This document shows, piece after piece, positions 35,444 to 43,916 of a DNA stretch of 64,000 bases (positions are counted from its first letter, which is position 1; each line of letters begins with the position of its first letter). The translations under genes were made by a program, and so were the position numbers. The DNA is from Phytohabitans suffuscus. GTDB lineage: Bacteria > Actinomycetota > Actinomycetes > Mycobacteriales > Micromonosporaceae. A model generated the notes under the pieces. That model worked only from the letters and a program-made list of their open reading frames with translations. It did no database searches and had not been told where the DNA came from. The stretch covers positions 2,480,001 to 2,544,000 of the forward strand of contig NZ_AP022871.1 in the NCBI RefSeq assembly GCF_011764565.1. Direction: 5' to 3'.

Positions 35444-36565
35444 TCAAAGGCGACCGTCATTGAAGTCGATACGCTGCAGGGAGATGATAAGATCCTGCAT
35501 AAAGAAAGTTGCCGGGTATGGAGTTCCAGTCGACGTCACTCCAATTAAGTGGATCACGGCTTGTCCGCAGCCGGAGACGAACTTACGTCGAGTCGACACC
35601 GCATCGACTAGAAATCCCTGGGACTCGCCTGCCATCTCCTCGCGGGCTATCTCAAAAATGACGCCCAAGCCATTCGGCAGGTCGGCCCCTCCCTGAATCT
35701 GCGACTCAGCCAATACTTCCGGAGGCATTTCAAGCTTCCGGGCGCAAATCTCGAGGGCTCGCATAACGAATGCCAGCGAAGTGACCTGAGATTCTCGAGG
35801 GAAGGCATCGCAACGATCCATTAGGAACTGCAGATAGCCTATGAAGAGGCTTTCGCCCCGCCCGGGGCCCGAGCCTTGCAGCCACCATGCCGTGAGCGCC
35901 CGAGCCATGGCAGACGAACAGACTGGGTCTAAAACGGAATCATTCTGGAAGTTGTTACAGAGCTGCGATAGGGACGCCATTGCCGCTCGTGTCGCAGCGG
36001 GGCTCACGTAGTCATGGCAGCGGAGCGGTACTGCTTCCCATTGGGGGTCTGTGGCGACCGCCTCCAAGCGCGGTCCTCCGAGAAGATCAAGGCGGTCGGC
36101 TGGCTGGAGGCTGCGGACAATACGCCACAGTTCTTCTGGGTCATAGTCTGCAAGGATCTCCAGATCCGCGTTCGATGGGTCAGACCTCAGGCTTTCAAGC
36201 TGGCGAGTTACTTCGGCCGACAAGCCGAAAATGTCGTTATGAACAAACCGCCAGCGCCGCATTTCGGGCCACCTTTTCCTGGCGCCATTTAGATCGCCCC
36301 CCATTTTCTTGACGACTTGACTCTTGGCCTTGGCCGAGGAAGGTGCATACACTGAGTAAAGAGTCTTGGTAGCGGAATCCCAGCCGTCGCACTTGAAATC
36401 CCCTTTCGGTCCACCAGGACGAGAGATATGGAAACTTTCGCCATGCGCGGAGCGCATAATCTTTGCAAAGATATTTTCGAATTCATTTGCAGTAGCTTGA
36501 AGCATCATTAGCCTGAACTTCAGTTCCTGCCAAAGAAGGTGGGTCCAGTCGGCTGTGCCGTCCAT
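35444..36565 (-). CDS. Unknown 373-aa protein with possible restriction-endonuclease-like N-terminus
   Basis: The first 110 residues carry a conserved-looking block. The helix ANEFENIFAKIMRSAHGESF is followed by GGPKGDFKCDGWDSATKTLY (Asp56, Asp60), then SVYAPSSAKAK and HNDIFGLSAEV. The GDxKCDG, YxxYAP and later KM...D...W pattern resembles REase-like effector domains reported with multi-component defence systems. The rest is helical with no motif I recognise (SLSQLCNNFQNDSVLDPVCS, RALEICARKLEMPPEVLAES). AGGAG lies 6 bases before the ATG, so the start is good. GC is lower than in its neighbours, which suggests separate acquisition. Function is inference only. Confidence 0.65.
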   Translation of the reverse strand: MDGTADWTHLLWQELKFRLMMLQATANEFENIFAKIMRSAHGESFHISRPGGPKGDFKCDGWDSATKTLYSVYAPSSAKAKSQVVKKMGGDLNGARKRWPEMRRWRFVHNDIFGLSAEVTRQLESLRSDPSNADLEILADYDPEELWRIVRSLQPADRLDLLGGPRLEAVATDPQWEAVPLRCHDYVSPAATRAAMASLSQLCNNFQNDSVLDPVCSSAMARALTAWWLQGSGPGRGESLFIGYLQFLMDRCDAFPRESQVTSLAFVMRALEICARKLEMPPEVLAESQIQGGADLPNGLGVIFEIAREEMAGESQGFLVDAVSTRRKFVSGCGQAVIHLIGVTSTGTPYPATFFMQDLIISLQRIDFNDGRL

Positions 36566-37090
36566 CTCATACTCCTGTTCTCGAACTCTCAGCAGAACCG
36601 TGCCGCGATGCGTTGGTCTTGAAGCAAATCGGCCCCCGAGCGCATCATGTATGAACGGGTCAGAGTAATATGCGGATTAAGATCGACGGAAGGATGACGT
36701 GTCGCCTTTGCGACAAGCCATCCCACGAGCGGTCGCTCTCACGTGAATTGCCGGTCGTAGGAAGCAGATGAGACCGCTCGTACAGCGACTGACGGGCTTA
36801 CATCTGCATGATCGAGTGCACGTCATCGGCAGATGAATGAGTCGATCAGGGCTCGCGCCGGCCGGAGTGTCACAGGCCGCAATCGGCCCCGTCTCGACAG
36901 ATCCGCCACGCACCGGACAGGGATCACGTTGATCCAGATCTACAGAGAGTGACGCATGCGGCGGTTGCTCGGGGTCCGCGCCGAGCAATGGCCGACATGC
37001 GGCGTCGGTACTCGCGGCCGACGGATTGCCTGTTGGGCAAGGCGGGGCCGGTCCGGTCGATGCTGGCCCGGACCGGCCTGTGTCTGCCAA
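36566..37090. other. Intergenic DNA inside the island, lower GC, no gene seen
   Basis: Contains the promoter and Shine-Dalgarno of the leftward gene at 36565. The remainder has no frame with convincing protein content. I see no tRNA or clear repeat. Confidence 0.35.
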
Positions 37091-38406
37091 TTACGCCTGT
37101 GCGCTGCCTGGTTCGGGGCGGCGGCTGGCGGCGTCGAGGAGCATGCGGGCGGTGGCTTGGGCTTGTCGGTTGTTCACGTCGGCCAGGACGCTGATGTAGA
37201 TCTTGGCGGTGGTGACCGGGCTGGAGTGGCCGAGGCGTTCCTGGACGTATTTGAGGTCGGCGTTGGCGGCGAACGCCATGGTCGCGGCGCAGTGGCGTAG
37301 GTCGTGCAGCCGGACGGGTGGTAGGCCGCTCGCGCGGATGGCTTTGAGGAACTGGTGGCTCATCGTGGACGGTCGCATCGGCTGTCCGGCGATGCAGGTG
37401 AACACGTGGCCTTGGCTGTCGTGCCGCCAGGTGAAGGACTCCTGGTCCTGCCGGTCGCGGTGGTACTGCAAGACGGCGGCGGTCGCGTCGTCCAGGACGA
37501 TGGTGCGTTGGCTGGTCAGGGACTTGGGTGGCATGCGGTGGACGTGGCCGGCGACACAGATGGTCTGTTCGGCCACGGTCAGGGTGCGCTCTTCTAGGTC
37601 GATGTCGCACCAGCGCAGCCCGGCGAGCTCGCCGCGGCGGAGTCCGCACAGCAGGGCTACCCACCACAGCGCCAGGTTCCGGTGTTCGGCGGCGTTCGTA
37701 AGAACGCGACGACGTGGTGCAGGTCCCAGACCGCCACGGCCGGTCGGACGTTGTCGATGCGCCAGTTGCGTTCCCGCTTGCTGGTCCACAGCACGGCTTG
37801 GCCGCCGCGGGGCCGCAGTGGGCGGGCGTGTGCCGCGGGGTTGGTGGCGATCATTCCTTCGCGGATCGCGGCGGACAGCACCGAGCGGAGGGTGGCCAGG
37901 ATCCGCACGACGGTGCCGGCGGCGATCGGGCCGCCCTCGCGGGTGCGGCGGGCGGCGAGGCTGCGCAGCATGGTCTGCACCTGGCGGGTGGTCAGGTCGG
38001 CGAGTTTCACGTGGCCGAGCATCGGGATGAGGTTTCCCTGGGCGTGTTTGCGGTAGCCGTCCACTGTGGTCGGCCGCAGGCAGTCGCGCATGTCCAGCAG
38101 CCACTGGTTCAGCCACCGCTCCAAAGTCCACGCTCGGCCGGCCGCGAGTCCGCGAGGTTCGGCCAGCAGGGCGTCCCGGGCCTGCACGGCCAGGGTGCAG
38201 GTGGAGTAGCCGCCGCGGCGCAGCCGCTGCCGCTTGCCGGCCAGGGCGGGCAGCTCGGCGGCGAAGTACCAGCTGCCGTGGCCGGGTTGGCCGAGTAGCG
38301 GGCAGCGCCGGCCCAGCCGGGCCCCAGTGCCGGGGTCGACGCAGCTGCAGCGGGCGAACACGTTGACGTCGTCGCGGTTGCCGTCGGCGATCAGGGTGGT
38401 GGTCAT
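37091..38406 (-). CDS. int: Island tyrosine integrase (one-base frameshift)
   Basis: From the ATG at 38406 (GAAGGAG upstream) the protein has an N-terminal arm-binding part (GNRDDVNVFARCSCVDPGTG, GSWYFAAELPALAGKRQRLR). The core-binding SAM-like domain is WLNQWLLDMRDCLRPTTVDG. The catalytic domain is in another frame: ALLCGLRRGELAGLRWCDID (first Arg), HDLRHCAATMAF (HxxR), VQERLGHSSPVTTAKIYISV (His/Tyr). Adding one base near 37695-37705 joins them into about 438 aa. It lies 354 bp from the tRNA-Lys att site, pointing inward, as usual for elements in tRNA 3' ends, and would excise the island between 24917 and 38803. Confidence 0.85.
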
Positions 38407-38686
38407 GGCATGCTCCTTCGAGGAATGCCGGCCGGAGGGGATTTTGGGCCGGTCACCTGCGGGACCCACGCCGCACCCCTGATCTCACGGAAACTGGGGT
38501 GAGTTCACCCGTTCCGACGACGATCCTGGCCTGGTGGGTCCCATCCCAGGCCACTGCGAGCGCCGATCGCATCGCCATCACCTGCGTGTTCACCGCCGGC
38601 CTCGGGACGGGCGGGCTGGGTGAGTCCGCTGCTGCCGGAACGGGGCAGTAGCCGTCGGCTGGTCAGCGGCCCTATGGTGTTCGTCA

Positions 38687-38730
38687 TGCGGCGATCCCAC
38701 ACCGGCCCCACCAAGATCAAAGCCGTATAG
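38687..38730 (+). pseudogene. Second integrase 3' remnant (KIKAV tail)
   Basis: The plus strand reads MRRSHTGPTKIKAV then TAG, immediately followed by the same type of hairpin as at 24878. The final five codons and the hairpin match the integrase remnant 24587-24886. It is the end of a lost integrase that once abutted this att site. Confidence 0.5.
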
Positions 38731-38747
38731 CCAAACGGCTATACGGC
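38722..38747 (+). terminator. 9-bp-stem hairpin beside the right att site
   Basis: GCCGTATAG (38722-38730), an 8-base loop and CTATACGGC (38739-38747). Same stem as 24878-24903, with the loop changed to ccaaacgg. Lies 14 bp from the att repeat. Confidence 0.5.
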
Positions 38748-38760
38748 CTGCTCACACGTT

Positions 38761-38803
38761 GTGCGCCGCCAGGGACTCGAACCCCGAACCCGCGGATTAA
38801 GAG
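38761..38803 (-). repeat. attachment site (attR) within tRNA-Lys
   Basis: 43 bp identical to 24917-24959; covers the 3' half of the intact tRNA-Lys gene. Right boundary of the island. Confidence 0.9.
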
Positions 38804-38834
38804 TCCGCTGCTCTGCCAGTTGAGCTAGCGGCGC
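38762..38834 (-). tRNA. tRNA-Lys (CUU anticodon)
   Basis: The reverse complement folds into a complete cloverleaf. The acceptor GCGCCGC pairs with GCGGCGC, followed by discriminator A. The D arm has AGCTCAACTGGCAGAGC. The anticodon stem GCGGA/TCCGC encloses CTCTTAA with CTT at 34-36, and the T arm has GGTTCGAGTCC. No CCA is encoded. Its 3' half is the integration site of the island to the left; the gene remains whole on this side. Confidence 0.95.
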
Positions 38835-39119
38835 TCGCTGACAACGGCAGCAACCTTAACACGGCCCTCCGCACCGGTTCCAACCGGTTCGCTCGCCACG
38901 CCGGGCCGAGTGGCGGAAGCGACACACGTCCTGATCTGGCAGGGTGCTGGACTGGCCGTCGGCGGCTGCGCGGGTGGTGCACTATAAGCCCTGGCGCGCG
39001 GTCGCGCACGCCAGATCAGAAATCGCACGCCGGACCAGAAACACGCCGGATCAGAAATCCAGACAAGCGCCGAAGCGGCGGCCGGAGCCGCGCCAAGCCT
39101 TAGCCGAACGGGGTCGACG

Positions 39120-40355
39120 ATGAGCAGGGGCACGCGGGGGTTGGTGAAGGCTGCCGTGCTGGCGGTGCTGGCTCCGGTGGCGCTCGCCGCATGTGGGGGC
39201 GGCGGTGAGCAGCCCCGGTTTGTCGACGGGACCACCGCGGGGCCGGCGGCCAGTGCCGAGGTCAGCCCCAGCGGGGCGGCGGAGCAGCCGGCGGCGTTCT
39301 CGTTCGCGATCACGCCGGCGGCCAACGCGAAGAACCTGCCGGTCAGCTCCGAGATCGGCGTGAAGCTGGACGGTGGCGAGGTCACCTCGGTGACGCTGGC
39401 CGAGTCGGGCGGCGGCAAGGTGCCCGGCAAGATGCGTGACGACGGCTCGTCCTGGGTGCCCAACAGCCCGCTGAAGTACGGCAAGACGTACACGGCGACG
39501 GTGACCGTGTCCAAGGACGGCGGCACGGCGACCGAGACCACCACGTTCACCACGATGGGTGAGCCGGGCAGCAAGGTGGGGACCGGGCTCTACCTCTTCG
39601 ACGACAAGACGTACGGCGTGGCCATGCCCGTCGTCGTGGAGTTCCACCCGGGCGTCGCGAAGAAGGACCGGGCGGGCGTGCAGAAGCGCATGTTCGTGAG
39701 CACCGACCCGCCGCAGCCGGGGGCGTGGCACTGGGTGTCGAACGGTACGCAGGCGTACTACCGGGCGCCGGAGTACTGGCAGCCGGGTACGAAGATCACC
39801 GCCCGGATCGCGCTCGGCGGGCATCCGATGGGCAAGGGAAAGTACGGCGACACGGACCGGAAGGCGACCGCGAAGATCGGTGAGCGGTTCGAGATGAAGG
39901 TCGACAACAAGACCAAGAAGATGACGGTCCTGAAGAACGGCCAGGTGGTCAAGACGCTGCCGGTGAGCCTCGGCAAGAAGAGCACCCCCTCGGCCAGCGG
40001 GACCATGGTGGTGATGGAGAAGAAGGAGCAGACCGTCTTCGACACCACCGACGACCCCAACCCCGCCGACCGGTACCGGGTGGACATCGCCTTCGCGCAG
40101 CGGCTGACCTGGAGTGGGCAGTACATCCACGCGGCGCCGTGGTCGGTGGCGCAGCAGGGGCGCACCAACGTGTCGCACGGTTGCGTCAACGTCTCCACCG
40201 AGAACGCGCGGTGGCTCTTCAGCCAGACGAAGATCGGCGACCCGGTGACCGTCACGGGCACGGAGGAAAAGCTGGGCGCGGGCAACGGCTGGACCGCGTG
40301 GAACATGAGCTGGAATGAGTTCATCAAGGGCAGCGCCCTGCCGGTAACGCTATAA
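39120..40355 (+). CDS. L,D-transpeptidase lipoprotein, copy 1
   Basis: 411 aa. The lipoprotein signal peptide ends LAPVALAAC-GGGG (lipobox LAAC). An Ig-like domain follows (about residues 60-150, FAITPAANAKNLPVSSEIGV), then a second beta domain, then the YkuD catalytic domain (about 255-380). The active-site motif is HAAPWSVAQQ followed by SHGCVNVSTENA, with the catalytic cysteine in HGC. This is the Ldt domain order of mycobacterial LdtMt2-type enzymes, which form 3-3 crosslinks in peptidoglycan outside the membrane. A paralogue follows 141 bp downstream. The Shine-Dalgarno is weak. Confidence 0.9.
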   Translation: MSRGTRGLVKAAVLAVLAPVALAACGGGGEQPRFVDGTTAGPAASAEVSPSGAAEQPAAFSFAITPAANAKNLPVSSEIGVKLDGGEVTSVTLAESGGGKVPGKMRDDGSSWVPNSPLKYGKTYTATVTVSKDGGTATETTTFTTMGEPGSKVGTGLYLFDDKTYGVAMPVVVEFHPGVAKKDRAGVQKRMFVSTDPPQPGAWHWVSNGTQAYYRAPEYWQPGTKITARIALGGHPMGKGKYGDTDRKATAKIGERFEMKVDNKTKKMTVLKNGQVVKTLPVSLGKKSTPSASGTMVVMEKKEQTVFDTTDDPNPADRYRVDIAFAQRLTWSGQYIHAAPWSVAQQGRTNVSHGCVNVSTENARWLFSQTKIGDPVTVTGTEEKLGAGNGWTAWNMSWNEFIKGSALPVTL

Positions 40356-40442
40356 ATGCTAATAAATCGGGTCAAAATCGAGTGTTCAACACCACGGCAT
40401 GAAACCGGGATTTGGCGTACACCGTCATTAGAGGAGGATTGA

Positions 40443-40471
40443 CCCCTGCGCCTGGGTAATGAGCGCAGGGG
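40443..40471 (+). promoter_or_regulatory. Hairpin in the leader of the second L,D-transpeptidase gene
   Basis: CCCCTGCGC (40443-40451) and GCGCAGGGG (40463-40471) form a perfect 9-bp stem with an 11-base loop, 25 bp before the ATG at 40497. The position suits either a terminator for copy 1 or a leader structure for copy 2. No U-run follows, so termination is uncertain. Confidence 0.4.
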
Positions 40472-40496
40472 CATCGAGATCTTTTGCGAGGGGACC

Positions 40497-41744
40497 ATGG
40501 CAGCGATGCGATCGCACCGACGTACGCCGAGCCGGAAGGCCGCGTGGCGGGTGTTGTCCGCCGCGGTGCTCGCCGGCACCCTCGCCCTCGTCACCGCCTG
40601 CAGCGACGACTCGCCCGCCGCCTCGTGGAACGACGGCGGGAACGACGGCGGCAGCCAGCAGCAGGCCGACGAGGGCCCCAAGCAGGCGGGAAAGGTCACC
40701 AGCCCGGCCGCGGACGCCAAAGACGTGCCGGCCTCCACGGAGATCGCGTTCGAGCTTGAAAACGCGAGCGACCCCACCGTCGAGCTGAAGAGCGCGAGCG
40801 GCGAGGCGGTCGAGGGCAAGCTCCAGGAGGACGGCAAGTCGTGGCTGCCCGACGGGGCGCTCGACTACGGCACCGCCTACACGGTGACGATCAACGCGAC
40901 CGGCGCGGACGGCAAGCCGGCCACGACCACCAGCTCCTTCACGACGATGGCCAAGCCCAGCAAGGTGGTGCGGGTCTCCAGCTTCCTCGGCGAAAACCAG
41001 ACGGTGGGCGTCGGCATGCCGCTGATCGTGCGGTTCGGCCGGGCGGTGCCCGAGGACTACCGCGACGACGTGCAGCGCCGCCTCTTCGTGCAGTCCACGC
41101 CGCAGCAGGAGGGCATCTGGCACTGGACCAGCCCGACCGAGGTGCACTACCGGCCGAAGACCTTCTGGCAGGCCGGCACCAAGATCTCGTACAAGATGCA
41201 GACCGGCGGGCTGCCGATGGGCGACGGCTACTACGGGCGGGCCGACGTGACCGTCGACGTCAAGGTCGGGCCGTCGTTCATCATGACGGTCGACAACAAG
41301 ACCAAGCAGATGACCGTCACCAAGGACGGCAAGGTCATCAAGACGATCCCGGTGAGCCTGGGCAAGAAGAGCACGCCCTCGTCCAGCGGCACGATGGTGA
41401 TCATCGAAAAGCAGCGCAAGACCGTCTTCGACACGATGGACGACCCCAACCCGGCCAACCGCTACCGCACGCCGATCGACTACGCGCAGCGGCTGACCTG
41501 GAGCGGCCAGTTCATCCACGCGGCGCCGTGGTCGGAGGGCGTGCAGGGTCGCACCAACGTCTCGCACGGCTGCGTCAACGTGTCGATGGCGATGGGCGCG
41601 TGGCTCTTCGGCCAGACCCGGATCGGCGACCCGATCACGGTCAAGGGCACCGAGGAGAAGCTCGAAAACGGCAACGGCTGGACCGACTGGAACGTGAGCT
41701 GGGAGCAGTACGTGAAGGGCAGCGCGATCCCCTACAACGGGTAG
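40497..41744 (+). CDS. L,D-transpeptidase lipoprotein, copy 2
   Basis: 415 aa with a twin-basic-looking N-terminus (RSHRRTPSRKAAWR) and lipobox LVTAC-SDDS. An Ig-like domain follows (SPAADAKDVPASTEIAFELE), then the YkuD domain (FIMTVDNKTKQMTVTKDGKV). The catalytic block is HAAPWSEGVQ then SHGCVNVSMAMG. It is a close paralogue of 39120-40355; the domains align end to end. GAGGGG precedes the ATG. Tandem Ldt paralogues suggest a local duplication with possible specialisation. Confidence 0.9.
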   Translation: MAAMRSHRRTPSRKAAWRVLSAAVLAGTLALVTACSDDSPAASWNDGGNDGGSQQQADEGPKQAGKVTSPAADAKDVPASTEIAFELENASDPTVELKSASGEAVEGKLQEDGKSWLPDGALDYGTAYTVTINATGADGKPATTTSSFTTMAKPSKVVRVSSFLGENQTVGVGMPLIVRFGRAVPEDYRDDVQRRLFVQSTPQQEGIWHWTSPTEVHYRPKTFWQAGTKISYKMQTGGLPMGDGYYGRADVTVDVKVGPSFIMTVDNKTKQMTVTKDGKVIKTIPVSLGKKSTPSSSGTMVIIEKQRKTVFDTMDDPNPANRYRTPIDYAQRLTWSGQFIHAAPWSEGVQGRTNVSHGCVNVSMAMGAWLFGQTRIGDPITVKGTEEKLENGNGWTDWNVSWEQYVKGSAIPYNG

Positions 41745-41765
41745 GGGATCGGCGTCCGAAAAGAG

Positions 41766-41839
41766 GGTGACTGAGGGGATTTGAACCCCCGACACCCGGG
41801 ACCACAACCCGGTGCTCTGCCAACTGAGCTACAGCCACC
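41766..41839 (-). tRNA. tRNA-His (GUG anticodon)
   Basis: The reverse complement gives acceptor GTGGCTG pairing with CAGTCAC (one G-T pair), with an extra G at -1 opposite discriminator C, which is the tRNA-His hallmark. The anticodon stem CCGGG/CCCGG holds TTGTGGT with GTG. The T arm has GGTTCAAATCC. CCA is not encoded. Confidence 0.95.
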
Positions 41840-41931
41840 ACGTCAGCCGCGCCGGACGTGCCGGTGCGGTGCGCCGACCAATGATAGCCATACCCTGGCC
41901 CGATCCGTCGACAGGGTTAGGGCATGAGACC

Positions 41932-42522
41932 TCAGAGGCTCGCCGCGATGGCCTTGGCAGCCTCCACATCGGGCCCCGGCAGGGGTACGAAGATCGTGCG
42001 GCGGTAGTACTCAAGCTCGCGGATGCTCTCCCGGATGTCCGCGAGCGCGCGGTGGGCCAGGCCCTTCGCGGGCTGCCCGAAGTAGACGCGCGGATACCAG
42101 CGCCGGCACAGCTCCTTGATCGACGACACATCGATCATGCGGTAGTGCAGGTGGGCGTCGAGCCGCTGCATGTCACGCGCGAGGAAACCCCGGTCGGTGG
42201 CGATCGAGTTGCCACACAGGGGGGCGCTGCGCGGGTCGGGCACCCACTGGGTGATGTACTCCATGATCATGTCTTCGGCCTCGGGGACCGTGACCGCCGA
42301 GCGGCGGACCTCCTCCGTTAGGCCCGATTTTTCATGCATATCGCGCACCACATCGGGCATAGCGGCCAGTGCCGCATCATCAGCATGGATCACCACATCG
42401 ACCCCATCGCCGAGCACGCGCAGGTCAGGGTCGGTGACGAGCGCCGCCACCTCGATCAGTGCGTCCTTGCCGAGGTCGAGCCCGGTCATCTCACAGTCGA
42501 TCCAGACCAGAAGATCAGCCAC
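41932..42522 (-). CDS. orn: Oligoribonuclease
   Basis: 196 aa, a DEDDh-family 3'-5' exonuclease that degrades RNA dinucleotides and short oligos in the cytoplasm. Exo I is [10 protein letters not shown] (D, E), Exo II lies in [17 protein letters not shown] (D), and Exo III is [11 protein letters not shown] (H, D). Length is standard. It sits next to tRNA-His and is divergent from the GT87 gene, a conserved-looking core arrangement. Confidence 0.95.
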   Translation of the reverse strand: MADLLVWIDCEMTGLDLGKDALIEVAALVTDPDLRVLGDGVDVVIHADDAALAAMPDVVRDMHEKSGLTEEVRRSAVTVPEAEDMIMEYITQWVPDPRSAPLCGNSIATDRGFLARDMQRLDAHLHYRMIDVSSIKELCRRWYPRVYFGQPAKGLAHRALADIRESIRELEYYRRTIFVPLPGPDVEAAKAIAASL

Positions 42523-42587
42523 GGGCCTCAGCCTACGCGCCGACGGTCCTCCGTCACCCCGACCGAAGCGCCGTTACGCTGCTGAAC

Positions 42588-43820
42588 ATGCCGAAAGCCA
42601 TCCGGATCGCCACCGTCACGGCAATCGCCGCCGCGGTCGCGGCCTTCCTGGCGTGGTACGGCAACCGCCACGACTTCTTCGACCTGCGCATATACGTCAG
42701 CGCCATGCGCTGGTGGGCGGACGGTCACCCGCTCTACGACTACGCACAGCCCGACCGGGTGCAGGGCGAGCTGTACTTCACGTACCCGCCGTTCGCGGCC
42801 GCCCTGCTCCGCCCGCTCGCCGAGATCCCGATGGGCGCCACGATCGTGATCTTCCTGATCGGCACGGCGGCGGCGATCGGCGTCACGACCTGGTGGCTGG
42901 TGCACCCGGTCGCGCTCCGCCACCGGCAGCCGCCGTGGTTCTTCGCGGGGATCGCCGTCCCGCTGGTCTTCGTGATCGAGCCGACGCGGGAGACGTTCAC
43001 GTTCGGCCAGATCAACATGCTCCTCGTCGTGCTGATCCTTGGCGACCTGCTCCTGCTGGTACCCCGAAACTCGCGCTGGGCCGGCGTGGGCGTCGGCCTG
43101 GCGACGGCGCTCAAGCTGTACCCGGGGATCTTCATCATCTATCTCCTGGCCGCGCGGCGCTGGCGTGCCGCGATCACGGCGAGTGCGGTGGCGGCCGGGG
43201 CGACCCTGCTCGCGGCGGCGATGGCACCGCGCGACTCGTGGCAGTTCTGGACCCACGAGCTCTGGTCGACCGAACGGGTCGGGCGCACCGACTACACCGG
43301 CAACCAGTCGCTGCTCGGCATGATCGGCCGCGCGGCGCTGCCCGGCGAGCCGAGCCGGCTGGTGTGGTTCGGGCTGGTGGTGCTCATCGCCGCGTACGGC
43401 ATCCGCCGCGCCGCCCAGGCCGCGCGCGCCGGAGACGAGGTCGCGGGGCTCGCGCTGGCCGGCCTGGTGGGGGCGCTGGCGAGCCCGATCTCGTGGACCC
43501 ACCATGTGTACTGGTTCGTGCCCGCCTTCGTCGTCCTGGTGGACGCTGGCCTGCGCGAACGCGACCTGCGACCGCGGCTGGCGCTGCTCGGGCTGGCGGC
43601 CGCGGGGTTCCTGGTACTGCTGCGCGGGGTGGTCTCGTTCGACGACTGGGGGATCGCGCCGCTGCCGACCGACACGCTGGACGAGTTTGTGCGACGCAAC
43701 GCGTATGCGCTGCTGGCGCTCGTGTTGATCGCCGTACTGCCGGTGCGAACCGGGGTGCTTGATTATCGCAGACGGGGTGCGAAATGGACAGATCTACCTA
43801 GCCACGCCCGAGTGGGCTAA
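42588..43820 (+). CDS. GT87-family (DUF2029) membrane mannosyltransferase
   Basis: 410 aa with about ten transmembrane helices. The family blocks are FFDLRIYVSAMRWWADGHPL near residue 30 (extracytoplasmic Asp, GT-C fold) and FTYPPFAAALLRPL. FTFGQINMLLVVLILGDLLL and ATALKLYPGIFIIYLLAARR follow, then GNQSLLGM. Such enzymes use polyprenyl-phosphate-mannose to add alpha-mannose to lipomannan, PIMs or glycans outside the membrane. I chose the ATG at 42588 (MPKAIRIATV). It ends 50 bp before a strong hairpin terminator. Confidence 0.85.
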   Translation: MPKAIRIATVTAIAAAVAAFLAWYGNRHDFFDLRIYVSAMRWWADGHPLYDYAQPDRVQGELYFTYPPFAAALLRPLAEIPMGATIVIFLIGTAAAIGVTTWWLVHPVALRHRQPPWFFAGIAVPLVFVIEPTRETFTFGQINMLLVVLILGDLLLLVPRNSRWAGVGVGLATALKLYPGIFIIYLLAARRWRAAITASAVAAGATLLAAAMAPRDSWQFWTHELWSTERVGRTDYTGNQSLLGMIGRAALPGEPSRLVWFGLVVLIAAYGIRRAAQAARAGDEVAGLALAGLVGALASPISWTHHVYWFVPAFVVLVDAGLRERDLRPRLALLGLAAAGFLVLLRGVVSFDDWGIAPLPTDTLDEFVRRNAYALLALVLIAVLPVRTGVLDYRRRGAKWTDLPSHARVG

Positions 43821-43870
43821 TCTGTCCTTAACAGACAAGCTCCCCGTGTTACACCGTTTCCCCCGGTGAG

Positions 43871-43905
43871 AGTGGCCCTCCGCAAACGGCATGCGGAGGG
43901 CCACT
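43871..43905. terminator. Strong bidirectional hairpin terminator
   Basis: AGTGGCCCTCCGC (43871-43883) and GCGGAGGGCCACT (43893-43905) make a perfect 13-bp stem with a 9-base loop, between the convergent GT87 gene and the leftward gene ending at 43917. Confidence 0.8.
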
Positions 43906-43916
43906 CGCCATTACTA

